Source of the DNA: Ryuthela nishihirai
Lineage: Eukaryota > Arthropoda > Arachnida > Araneae > Heptathelidae
NCBI GenBank assembly: GCA_038380435.1
Contig: JAWZYU010000013.1
Coordinates: forward strand, 67,474,446 to 67,538,445
DNA length: 64,000 bases
Direction of reading: 5' to 3'
Part shown: positions 1 through 9,492 of the stretch, piece after piece
Position numbering within the stretch: the first letter of the stretch is position 1
Layout of the letters: each line of letters opens with the position of its first letter
Notes under the pieces: model-generated
What the model was told of the DNA's origin: nothing
What the model saw: the letters and a program-made list of their open reading frames with translations, nothing else
Databases searched by the model: none
Program-made: the position numbers and the translations under genes

Positions 1-1363
1 ACTGATAAATAATATTTCAAAAACCAAAATGAAAATTTTAGAAAGAATACAAACAAAAATATTGAAATACTGTCTGGGACTCCTTCAAAATACAACTAAT
101 ATAAATGTATATGCAGAAACTGCAGTTCCACCTTTGGATCTAAAAAAAAATATCTATTATCAAATCTTATTTTTAGAATTACAACAAAGAACACACAACA
201 TCCAATCATAGAAAAAATTAAATATAACTTTACAGATATAACACTTGCACAATTTACAGAAAAAAATACAATACAAAATATTATAGAAAATAATTTGAGT
301 GGAGATATAATATTAAACTATCCCTATTGGACATCACCATTCCCTATTATGAATAATGTAATTCCAGGGATAATTTCCAAAAAAATATTAGATAAAAATT
401 GCCTAAAAATACTCACTGAAGCATATATAGATAACACATACAAAGACTTCATTAAAATATATACTGATGGCTCATTAAATTCAGAGAGAACCATATCATC
501 AGGGGCATTCATCTGTAATTCACATACATACCAATTTAAATTAAATAGACCATCGCCGGTGATTATAGCAGAGATCACAGCAATTTTATTTGCTATGTCA
601 TGGGCCCTTAAATTTAATAATAGTAAAATAGTCATTCTCACTGACAGTAAAACCTCTTTAGATATCATTTTTCAAAATCCATTCAAAAGCAATTTTGCTA
701 TTTTCATTAATGATATACTTACTACCACACAACAACATATACATAACAATAATCATATACATTTACAATGGATACCTTCTCATGTTAATATTAAAGAAAA
801 TGAATTGGTGGATGCACTCGCAAAACAAGCAAAAGACCTAAATATATTAACAATAACTCCATATTTCACTCACCTACATAAAAATCAAAATAAAATTAAA
901 ATAATAGAAGAACTACAAAATTGGTACAATATAAAGGCCATACATACGCATAGATATAACATATCACAGAAAATATCTAAATTTAAAGATTATGGTCTAA
1001 AAAAAAGAAATTAAAGTTAGTTTAAGAATTAAAAGTAATTTAGCTCTTACAAATTCTACTTTATTCAAAATGAAAAAAATAGATAATCCAGACTGCAACT
1101 CCTGTAAAGAACCTCATACAATAGAACATATAATATTTAAATGCAAAAAAATTATTAAACAAAGAAAAAACTATTATCAAAAATTAGAAAAATATAATGT
1201 AAATCAACAAAACTTTAAATCAATTTTGGAACCACCCAAAAAATCTCAAAAAAGTAAATTCTACAAGCTACTTATCTCTTATTTAAGAGACATTGAAATA
1301 TTGGATTCTTTATTAAAAAAAAAGATAAATGATAAAATAGAATTTATCATACATCATCGCTGA
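1..1363 (+). pseudogene. LINE ORF2 C-terminal part, I/Jockey-like (RNase H, zinc finger)
   Basis: This is the end of a non-LTR retrotransposon polyprotein, cut by the left window edge. Frame 29-211 resembles the region after the reverse transcriptase palm. A frameshift leads to 295-1014, which carries an RNase H domain: IYTDGSL (first catalytic Asp), EITAILFAMSWAL (Glu), ILTDSKTSL (Asp) and WIPSHVNIKENELVDALAK (last Asp). A second break leads to 1070-1363 with the finger CNSCKEPHTIEHIIFKC, of the kind found after RNase H in I/Jockey/R1-group LINEs. RNase H removes the RNA strand during reverse transcription. At least two frameshifts make the copy dead, although the RNase H stretch itself is open. 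The family level is secure; the exact clade is not. Confidence 0.85.
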
Positions 1364-1502
1364 ATGAGTCTGTGAATGGACAATGTTCTTATTCATAGGA
1401 GTATTCAAGAGGAGGGAAGAAGCTATCTATCAATCTTCAAAGTTTGATATGCAATTATTGTTGGGAGGATTATTTTTATTTAATTCAAAGTATGTTTTGG
1501 CT
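1364..1502. other. Junction between two LINE fragments
   Basis: Sequence between the 3' end of the plus-strand ORF2 and the broken C-terminal end of the minus-strand ORF1. It may hold the 3' UTR of the first element. I see no poly(A) tail and no target duplication. Confidence 0.4.
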
Positions 1503-2831
1503 TTAGAAAAAAGCTTGTTGCCAATTTATTCCTTCTTCTTTTTGAATAAAACGAGCTTTACATGCAATAATCCTTATTATGCCACCAGCCCATGTGGCTG
1601 GGTGAGAGCCAGCACAGTTGTGGCATCGAAGAATTTTTGAATTACATTGGCGATGGTGGTGATTTTTGCCACAACATTTGCATACTTGTTTGCCAGTACA
1701 TGTCGAAATTCCGCGGCCAAATTTATAACACCGGTAACATAAATTTGGAGGCAAGGTATAACTCTTTACCGAGTGCCTGTTAAATCCAATATATACATAA
1801 TTCGGCAACTTCTCACCCTCAAGCTCAAGAACCACCTTGTGTGTGGGCGAGCAAGGGGTCTCCATTTTTCTGTCTGTTTTTAAATCAAAGTGTAGAATTC
1901 GACGTAGACTCAGTACTTTTATGATCAGATAATAGTTCTAATAATTCATCATCACATATATCAGGAGTTACTCCGATAACTGTTCCAAATATTGTTTTGA
2001 CAAATTTAGAGTATTCTACTTTTACAGGTGTTTTTAAAATTTCTTTAAGATCATATATTTTATCATGTTGTAGAGAATTTCTACGAAATACTAAAAGTCG
2101 TCCAAATGAGATGAATTTGCCACTTATATATTCTCCTAAGAGTCTGTAGAAGAATGATGTTATTTTCTTTATGTTTATTGAACTTAATTCTGCCTTATTT
2201 CCTGTTACTACTAATGCATAATTTTCATCTTTGGTTACATTTTCAGGAATTTTTACGTTCTCAATGTCTAAGGAAGTGATAATTGTGAATTGTTTGTCGG
2301 TCTCCATTTTTTCGTTATTACTCTTTATTATATTAGGTGTCATTGTATTTTTATTTTTTCCGGTTTCCAATGCTTCATTCTCCATATCTTTATTATTTGT
2401 CACAGGCATATTAGGTGTCTAATTTCTTTATTTTTTCCTGTTCTTGATGTTAAAGTCTCCATTTTTTTATTATTCTTCGTTATCTTCATAGGTGTTGTTA
2501 TTTCTTTGTTATTTGTTTTGATGTCTGGTATTATGTTAATATCTTCTGTCGTAAGTTCTAAAGTATTTTGTTTAGGTGTTAATTTTGTACTTGTAGATTC
2601 TTCTTCTTTGTCTGTGCTATTTTAAACTTGAAAAGTATGTTCTTCAACAGACCCTGCAAGTGACATCTCTGATTCGGGAGATAATTTTAAATCTTCCGTT
2701 AAAATTGAGAAGTCTTTTTTATTGTCTCTGGTTTCTTTGTAATTTCTGTTTGAATAGTTATAAGCTCTTGATTTTTTAACTTTGATTTTTACCGAAGAAG
2801 AAGTCTTCTTTTTCTTATTTCCCTTTGTCAT
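1503..2831 (-). pseudogene. LINE ORF1 (gag-like, CCHC zinc knuckles)
   Basis: ORF1-type nucleic-acid-binding protein of a Jockey/I-group LINE, read right to left in three open pieces (2831-2622, 2409-1885, 1865-1503) separated by stops and frame changes. The N-terminus is Lys/Ser rich. The middle piece has the hydrophobic block preceding the knuckles (YALVVTGNKAELSSINIKK). The last piece carries consecutive knuckles: CYRCYKFGRGISTC (the His replaced by Arg), CKCCGKNHHHRQC, and a third, CHNCAGSHPATWAGG, that lacks its last Cys. ORF1 proteins coat the element RNA. No ORF2 follows in this orientation; the sequence instead meets the opposite-strand LINE end, so the copy is truncated. Confidence 0.8.
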
Positions 2832-3327
2832 ATTAACGATTACTTATGCACGTGCACCACTCTAATAGAATGATTCTTTGAATGTCAAAGTCACAAAATA
2901 TTGAGCGAAAATAGTTCAAAGTTAAGGAACTCAATTAAATTAACACATTAAACCTGAAAACATGAATGAATAACCTTAATTACCTTTAAATCATTTCGAA
3001 TCTTTCAAAATCGTAGAGCACAAAATACACAACTGCCACCTTCGGTGGCTAACGGTCACGGTTCAGCCTAAACGGAAGGTTTCCCGTGTGACGCCATTGG
3101 TGGCAGAAATTAGCAGTTTCCCTGTTTTTTCGCAGGTACCTGAACGAAAGGTCCCAGATTTGGTGGGTTGGTCCCACTTAGTTCTAACCCTGTTGGGGTG
3201 TCAGATTAGATTCCTAGCTGCTGTGGCTCGGGAATGGTCCCACGAAAAGTTTCCGAAATAAGTTGTGCCTTTGCTTACCTTATGAATTGAATCGTGATTA
3301 GTATGTGTGGAGAGCTGCAAATAAAGA
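2832..3327 (-). other. Probable 5' UTR of the minus-strand LINE
   Basis: GC-richer stretch just upstream of the ORF1 start on the minus strand, with no open frame. Position and composition suit a LINE 5' UTR with internal promoter. I cannot define its boundary; the perfect hairpin at 3328 starts a different context. Confidence 0.35.
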
Positions 3328-3373
3328 TATCAATACGTTTCGCGCCAAACTTTTGGCGCGAAACGTATTGATA
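3328..3373. repeat. Perfect 22-bp inverted repeat, 2-nt loop
   Basis: Left arm 3328-3349 and right arm 3352-3373 are exact reverse complements around CT. The core is CGTTTCGCGCCAAA. It sits exactly between the LINE 5' region and the gypsy gag remnant. Confidence 0.9.
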
Positions 3374-3720
3374 ACTTCATAGAGAAGGAAGAAAGAGATA
3401 GGGAGGAAAAAGAAAGAGAATAGGGAAATATAACTTAGGGGAATAGATGTAGAAGAACGAAGGTTAGATATAGAAAGGACAAATAGTACTAGCCGAGGAA
3501 ATCAAAGTTCATTGAATTCGGAGGATCTGAAATTAAAAAGGCTTCAGAAGATTCTAAACCCTATTAACTATTCCTGACCGAAAAAAAGCGGAGGAATTAC
3601 CAGCTTTTCTCAAGACGATAGAGAAGTTGTTTAAACACTCTGGACACTTTCGTGCTCTTGCTACATTCCTTAGCCAAATGTCCTATCCAAATACACTACT
3701 TTTGTTATCCACCAATTTGT
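3374..3720 (+). pseudogene. Ty3/gypsy gag, N-terminal remnant
   Basis: Plus-strand frames give a charged run (KEERDREEKERE, about 3382-3420) and then, from about 3588, EELPAFLKTIEKLFKHSGHF followed by a Leu-rich helical stretch. Spider Ty3/gypsy gag proteins commonly have a Lys/Glu coiled coil followed by a capsid N-terminal domain with an FL..IEKLF motif. Stops and frame changes are frequent. The capsid continuation is missing on this strand; a matching piece follows in the opposite orientation at 3722-3994. Confidence 0.5.
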
Positions 3721-3721
3721 T

Positions 3722-3994
3722 CTACGGGTTCGAATTTTGTCTTAAATTCCTTTGATTAAAATTCAGTTTTGTAGTTGAATGGCCAAATCTGTTTTCTCTA
3801 TTTTCCGATTTAAAATTTTCACGAGAATTAATCTTGCATGTTCTTTGTGCCTGCAAAAAGTTCTCTGCAATTTCGTGGCAATTTTTCCTCGACCCATTCT
3901 CCTGCAACATGATATGATTTCTCGCATCCAGTGGTAATAGATCTTTAACTTTGTCGGCTAATATCAAATCTTTTAATTTTTGGAAATCACCCAC
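3722..3994 (-). pseudogene. gag capsid C-terminal (SCAN-like) fragment, inverted
   Basis: A 90-residue open frame with FQKLKDLILADKVKDLLP followed by ARNHIMLQENG and a helix ending in Gln/Arg/Lys-rich sequence. This matches the pattern of the capsid C-terminal, SCAN-like helix bundle of spider gypsy gag proteins (a '...LKDLI..D.LK..L' helix and 'HI' a little later), then a basic Asn/Arg-rich tail. It lies on the strand opposite to the gag N-terminus (3374-3720) and protease (4529-4990), so a segment of the element appears to have been flipped. Remote family resemblance only. Confidence 0.5.
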
Positions 3995-4528
3995 TTCCCG
4001 ATTCTTCAGATAATAATTTTTTTTTTAATTTTACATATAGGACAGAGAAGAATCCTAGAAGCTACTCCTAGCTTTTACAGGCCTTCTCATACAAGGACAT
4101 GCCCTACTAAGACCGAAGTCACTGCTGACCACTGTCTCAGTTAGAGCTAACACAACACACAAAGTCTGCCTTGCTGGAACAGTCGCTAGCTGCCTAATCA
4201 CTATGCCAGTTAAGGCTAAGGTAACCACTATGCCAGTTAATTCAAGTGACTCTTCATTCCAGAAGAAAACTGAGTCCAGGTTTTCGTAGATAACTTAAAC
4301 ATAGAATCGAACTTCCTTTTTTATTCCAACGTAGTCAATTGGCTGTCTTTTAACAACACGGCAGATTTAATTTTTTCATAGTTTTGAATTTTCTCGTCTG
4401 TCAACAGAGTAAAAATGTTTTGCGCTATCTCTCTCTTAGTAAAGGATATACTAACATTCCTTGCAAGTTATCTATTATACCGTACTGTTTAAGTAAACAC
4501 TCACGAGTCGGATCCTGCGGAGAGAAGC
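3995..4528. other. Unassigned sequence within the gypsy remnant
   Basis: No open frame or motif recognised. It contains a short repeated phrase, CACTATGCCAGTTAA, at about 4199 and 4227. By position it should correspond to the gag C-terminus. Confidence 0.4.
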
Positions 4529-4990
4529 TTGGTTAGTATTACAAAAGTTGGGTACCAGTTTAGGACAATTGAATCAGAAGCAAGATTGGAAGACTGCAAT
4601 GCAGAAAGGCGGAAGTGTAGAGATCCGTACCGAGGCATAGAGCCTTTAACGATAGTTCGCATTCAGTGTGAAGAAAATATGCTTAATGCTATCGTGGACT
4701 TGTGGTCTCAAGTTTCTGTCATGAAAGTTCTTTAGTCCCAGAGAAAAATAAAGAGTCGGAGACGAAGATTTTCCCAGTTAATGCTTTCGGAGGCCGATTG
4801 AAGGCTCCGTTAATCATTGTTTTTCTCAAACGGGCTGCTGAGGGAGTCAGATGAGAGTATGTGGAGGTAAATGTGAAATTTTGTGTGCGATAGTGGATGA
4901 ATTGAGTGCTGATATGTTAATCACTCCGAATTGTTCGCTGCCCTAGAGAAGTTGTCTGAAAAGGTTAAGAATAAAGCTAAATTTGAGGTA
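4529..4990 (+). pseudogene. Ty3/gypsy aspartic protease-like remnant
   Basis: The open frame 4529-4735 ends with PLTIVRIQCEENMLNAIVDL followed by WSQVSVM. In retroviral-type proteases the corresponding place reads (A/V)-(I/V)-(I/V)-D-T/S-G-x-x-x-S; here Asp is kept but Thr-Gly has become Leu-Trp, so catalysis is lost. After a stop the frame continues with VNAFGGRLKAPLIIVFL, which fits the 'AFG..VKA..' flap strand of gypsy proteases, and later with DELSADMLITPN. The protease would mature Gag-Pol. Several stops mark it as dead. Confidence 0.55.
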
Positions 4991-6180
4991 CAGGATGAGA
5001 AAAGGGGTAGAAGTGATGCACGTAGTGCAATTAAATTTAAGGTGGAGAAGAATGTGGCTAAATGTAGTGAAGAAAATATTGCTATATATTGCTAAATGTA
5101 TTTAAGTGTAAAATATTATGTAAGATACCTGATAAGGAGAAAGATGATAGTAAGGGTATTAATATCAGTGAAAGAGTTTTAGAGTCTAGTGATTTAATTG
5201 AGAGCAAAGTGCATAATAATGTAGATATTGATAAAATTAAATGTGAGAAGGATGAGGTTAAGATAGATTCAAATAAGGATTTTTCTAGTAGAGTTGATTA
5301 TTTTACCGTAATTTAACAAGTAAAATAAAATTAATTCTGAAGATAAACAATAAAATAAATAGAGTACAATTAATGTAGGAGCAACTACAATTTTAGGTGA
5401 TATTGGTTGTGAAAGCGATGATCATAGCAAAATAGACATGATAACTAAAAATCAGGATGAGATGTTTGTAAAGAATAAGGATAATTTTGCAACTGCGGTG
5501 ACTATCTAGTAGGAAATTTGATTAAATCCGAACCTAGCAATAATTTTCAGATAGAAGCATTGAGTCAATCTGAGGTTAAAAATAGAATGGAAGTTGAGAA
5601 GATGACTGATTCTGTGGTAAATTAGCTTTATTCTTAACCTTTTCAGCAGTGTAAAGTGTGTGGTAAAAGGATCATGGTCAAGTAGTTAGAATAAATAATC
5701 CTGAGGTAAAGGATGATCTTCCGATAGAAAGGAAATGTAATTTGGAAAGTAGGAGTGAATTTCAGTTGGAAAAAATGTCTGAATGTGATGTTAAAATAAT
5801 TATCAGCCACACAAGGACCCTATTGCTAAAATAAAGATTAATATCGTATTAAAAAGCCGGAAGAAATTAGTCAGTAGTGCTAGATAGGAATCAAACAGGT
5901 GATAGATATAATTCTGAGGTAACAGATAGTGTACGGATTTTGGATAAGTATAAATCAGAGGAAGTTAGAGAGTTAAAAAGTGAGAATCTAACTAAGAACT
6001 TAGTTAAGATCGGAAAAGTGAATATTAAGGAATTAGGTGGCAAATATAAAGAAATTAATATTAAAAATTATGTAAATAGCAGTGATAAGGAGAAAATGTT
6101 AAAGGAGAGAGATTTTAAAGAAATGATCTTAAGGAAGTAGATTCTATAAGTAATGGTAGAGAGGAAGTGTTAAAAGTTTA
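4991..6180 (+). pseudogene. Charged linker region of the gypsy polyprotein
   Basis: A long A-rich plus-strand stretch whose frames are dominated by Lys, Glu, Asp and Asn, with open pieces at 5089-5316 and 5877-6140 and stops between. Several spider gypsy elements carry a long low-complexity spacer between protease and reverse transcriptase. I see no reverse transcriptase YxDD motif or integrase after it, so that part was deleted. Assignment rests on position and composition. Confidence 0.4.
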
Positions 6181-7171
6181 GTAAAATGCTGTCTAGGATA
6201 TGAAAAAAAAAAGAGAGTCGATTTGGTCTTAATGACCGAGATAGTGACGCTATGATTAGAGGAAGATTTAGGCGAGGTGCTGATCTAGCAGAAAAAGGTT
6301 CTGCTATTCGTACAGTCATTGGAGAAAAATTGGGTAAAGGTAGAAGAACGTACGGAAGTAGACCTAAGTGGTCATTAGCTCTTAATAAAGATTATATTAT
6401 ATATAGTTTTATATTAATGGCAGTCGTAATTTCTGGTTAACGGGGACGAGACAAAAATATTTGTTTCTTAATTAAAGGATGGTATCTCATTGAAAATAAT
6501 GTTTCATTAAAACACGAATACTCAATAAAAAGTAGTAATAGGAGAAACAGAATATTTGTTAGGAAAATGTCGGAAGGCAAAGGAAACAATACACTAGGAA
6601 AACAGACGCTACTGAAGTTTAAAAAGAATAGTACTTTCGAATTCATAACAAAGAGGAAGAATTGAAAAATGAAAGATAGCATCTTGTTATGCAGGAGGTA
6701 AAGGATTGACAGATGCCAGGAAAACCGAAAGAGAGAATTTTCGATGCGTCATCGCCATCAATACGAGATATCGAGCGAAGATCAAATGTGCACGGCAGGC
6801 CTGCAGAAGCTCTAACTGATCGGAGTTCACTCTATACAAAAGAACTCTGTCATTAAGAAAGTTCCTGTGGGTATTGGTTTTTTTTTGGCAATTAAAGGAG
6901 TGGAAATGGCAACTCAGAAAATGTGTGAAAATGAGAGGGATGGAATCCACCCGGTTTCAGTGGGAAGATGCTCTGTTCGAACAATGAAGGTCATCGAGTC
7001 TATGGACACTAAAAGAAGAGAACTGCAGTTAATTGTTTCTGAGTAACAGTGACCTTTGGTGCACTCCAAATAATCTAACTCGACAATCTTCGGGTGAGGA
7101 CATTATTCACCGGCAAGCATTAGAGTGATAAAATCATAGTTTTCACTGATTTGTTGGTAGTAGTAACATCT
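6181..7171 (+). other. Degraded region between gypsy linker and LTR
   Basis: No secure coding match. A 62-codon frame at 6252-6440 has a basic N-terminus and a hydrophobic end but I do not recognise it. By position this is where RT, RNase H and integrase would lie; none is visible. Confidence 0.35.
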
Positions 7172-7184
7172 TTAAAAGGGGACA
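7172..7184 (+). promoter_or_regulatory. Polypurine-tract-like sequence
   Basis: AAAAGGGGACA lies directly before the TGTCA that starts the candidate LTR. LTR elements prime plus-strand DNA from such a tract next to the 3' LTR. Confidence 0.5.
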
Positions 7185-7964
7185 TGTCAGGTCCCTCTAA
7201 TTTATTTATTTTTTTAAATTTATTATTGTATTTTTGTTGTTATTTTTATTGTTGCAAATATATATCTGCATTAAATGTATTTTTGGAAGTGCTGAGTTAG
7301 GAACATGACTCACGAGTTGTTTTCGGGTGTCAGCTGGCCGACTGCACATGCTCACAAGTCGAAAGCACTTTTATGACTAACCTCTTGCGCGAGTGCTAAT
7401 GCTGCAGATGAGGGCTGTAATAATGAACTACAGTCTGAGCGTCGCTGTCAAACTGGAAGGACGTTTGAACACGCATCAAGGGACAATGCTCTAGCTCAAA
7501 AACAAAACCCTTAAGGAGAGGGTTCGGTTCTGTGTGAACCAAGATATGTTTCTGTGTGAACTATAATTCAGCTCTGTACGAACTGAGGTACGGTTCAGTG
7601 TGAACGAGATTGTAGGCAAGGGTTGAATATCCTTTCGCCGAGTTTGAGGTCTGTAAAGAGAATCTGTGAAGCGCAGTTTTCCACCTCATTGTATGAATGT
7701 TTGCAGTAACTAAGCAGCAAAGGCCCACAGAATCGAGCGCATCCCCAACACCTAATTGCATATAAATGTAAATAAACTGTGTTGTCCATACACTACACTC
7801 ATTCTTGGATTGTTGGACACATCACTTTGCACAGCAAGTCTGAGGCATATGTCGATACAGGTTTAAAAACGCGCGAACCTGTGATTTCACCTTAATAAGG
7901 GTATTAAGAGACTAGTTGATCTCCTCTGCTAAAGAGTGAAATTTATGTCGAGTCCAACATGACA
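7185..7964 (+). repeat. Candidate LTR (780 bp, TGTCA...TGACA)
   Basis: The segment starts TGTCAGGTCC and ends TGACA, giving 5-bp inverted ends as in many Ty3/gypsy LTRs. Inside are a TATA-like TATAAAT (7761-7767) and a polyadenylation signal AATAAA (7771-7776), which is the usual order around the R region. A purine tract precedes it. No second copy lies in the window, so the boundaries are inferred from the ends and flanks and not from an LTR pair. Confidence 0.55.
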
Positions 7965-7992
7965 TTCGGCGCAGTTAGGCCGCAACATACAT
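7965..7992 (+). promoter_or_regulatory. Primer-binding-site-like sequence
   Basis: TTCGGCGCAGTTAGG follows the LTR end immediately and resembles GGCGCAG-type tRNA primer sites of Ty3/gypsy elements. If real, this LTR is also the 5' LTR of a second, now missing, element. Confidence 0.35.
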
Positions 7993-8049
7993 AACCACAC
8001 ATGATCTGAAGAAAGAACCTATATCCCTCCACCACCATCACCACACAGG

Positions 8050-8209
8050 CTGACTATGCAGATTTCTCTCACAGAGCTGACCGCGCAAATTTCTCTCACA
8101 GGGCTGACCGTGCAAATTTCTTTCACAGGGCTGACTGTACAAATTTCTCTCACAGGGCTGACCGTGCAAATTTCTCTCACACGGCTGACTGTGCAAATTT
8201 CTCCCATGG
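8050..8209. repeat. Minisatellite, six 27-bp units
   Basis: Units start at 8050, 8077, 8104, 8131, 8158 and 8185; consensus core CTGACCGTGCAAATTTCTCT plus CACAGGG. The last unit is partial and diverged. Because 27 is a multiple of three, both strands read open as 9-residue repeats (VREICTVSP-like on minus, LTGLTVQIS-like on plus); this is a by-product of the period. Confidence 0.95.
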
Positions 8210-8427
8210 GACACTTTTATCTTTTTCGTATACTGTCTTCTAACTCAATGGGCAACACATTTGTTATTTTGCATGTGACAATGCTTTAAGTTGATTTCTT
8301 TGCTCCTCACCAGTTATGTTAATTTTTATGTTTGTTTTGTTAATATTAATGACTAGTGTACTTTCCCTATAATGGTTGCAGTTACTATTCTGTTTACCAT
8401 GATTTCACCACCTTATCACGTCTAGGT

Positions 8428-8792
8428 TGGGTTGTTTTACCTCTGAGCGGAGCTTTTTTTGCACACAATGGTCGTCATAAGGATCCCGAGGGCTCATAGA
8501 AGGTTGAAGGCCCACTGGACAGCTGTTAGGAGACAGATGGTAGCCTTTCATTAAGGTCATCCAGCATATTTTTTAATGTGCACAGGGTTTGGCTCTCTTG
8601 CATTAGGTCTCAGAGGTTGACGTTCCGTGCGACGGGCAGTGGCCTTTCGAAGCTCATCGGTGTCTTCCATTGACTGAGGGCAGCCGGGGAGTTTTGTGGA
8701 GATAATTCTCAACGCGGGACCAGGCAGGATTCGAACCTGGGAACTGCAGATTACGAGCCAGGCGTGCTACCGACTGTGCCACTCCCGCTCCT
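8428..8792 (-). mobile_element. tRNA-derived SINE, copy A
   Basis: First copy of the approximately 380-bp SINE family found nine times here. On the minus strand the tRNA-like head (A-box region near 8770, B box GGTTCGAATCC near 8728) leads into a body with the phrase TGTGCAC-(A/G)TTAAAGAA-like and ends in GAGGTAAAACAACCC. Moderately diverged. Confidence 0.85.
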
Positions 8793-9036
8793 CACCATTT
8801 AGTTTTCTGAGCGGTGGGTAAAAGTAGATTTTATGAAGGAAATTTTAACAGCCAAAATGCGTTATTAATGGACTACTAGAGAAAAATAAGCATGAGTTTC
8901 GTATAATAAAGTTAATTTTATCCCTTTTTTTTAAATGTAGAAACGGGATAACACTTTCACTTTGTCGTCTGCCTGTCTGTCCTTCTGTAGGCATCGAATA
9001 TTTTTGCTTATAAAGATAAATAATTTTGTGTTGGAT
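8793..9036. other. Unassigned AT-rich sequence
   Basis: No gene or repeat boundary recognised. A (CTGT)-rich phrase near 8970 is the only feature. Confidence 0.4.
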
Positions 9037-9406
9037 AGGTATTGATGAAATATTACGATTTGAACTTTTAAACTCTCCGAAATACTATAACTGCACCCTC
9101 TAACGATAAAAAATTTGAAAATTCCAAAATTTCAAATGAATATTGCAAACGATGTGGTTATGTTAAAAATGTGAAATTTTGTTGGTGAAATGTGACGATC
9201 ACGAAATTTCCATTAGCAACAATGAGTTGACCCCTAAGACTTAGGAGGGGGAGTGAAATACAACTTTTTTGTTCAAAGGATAATTGTTTGTTTTTATAGA
9301 TATTTTAAAAATTCTTTTTGATTGAATAAGTATTGATGTAATATTACGATTTTCACTTTACGAATCTCTGAAAAGCTATAATTGCGCCATCTAACGGTGA
9401 AAAAGT

Positions 9407-9407
<1 letters not shown>
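9037..9407 (+). repeat. Diverged ~291-bp tandem satellite, left part
   Basis: The phrase ATTGATGAAATATTACGATT at 9041 recurs as ATTGATGTAATATTACGATT at 9332, and the following sequence (…CTATAACTGCACCCTCTAACG versus CTATAATTGCGCCATCTAACG) stays aligned. The second unit is interrupted by the LINE and continues on its far side at 12985. Related units occur near 25180-25760. Confidence 0.75.

Positions 9408-9490
<83 letters not shown>
9408..9490. repeat. (TCA)n microsatellite, LINE 3' tail
   Basis: About 27 uninterrupted TCA units. Read on the minus strand this is a (GAT/ATG)n tail right after the LINE stop codon. The two other copies of the family (41429 and 35392) end in shorter versions, so the tail belongs to the element. 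The poly-Asp frame it creates is not a gene. Confidence 0.9.

Positions 9491-9492
<2 letters not shown>

Noticed and set aside
1..3300. Twin-priming inversion of one LINE
   Set aside because: The order (3' part in plus, then 5' part in minus) is the wrong way round for twin priming.
8050..8209. CRISPR-like array
   Set aside because: Units are contiguous with no spacers, and the context is eukaryotic.
8019..8289. Repetitive proteins on both strands
   Set aside because: Produced by a 27-bp minisatellite; no start context or homology.
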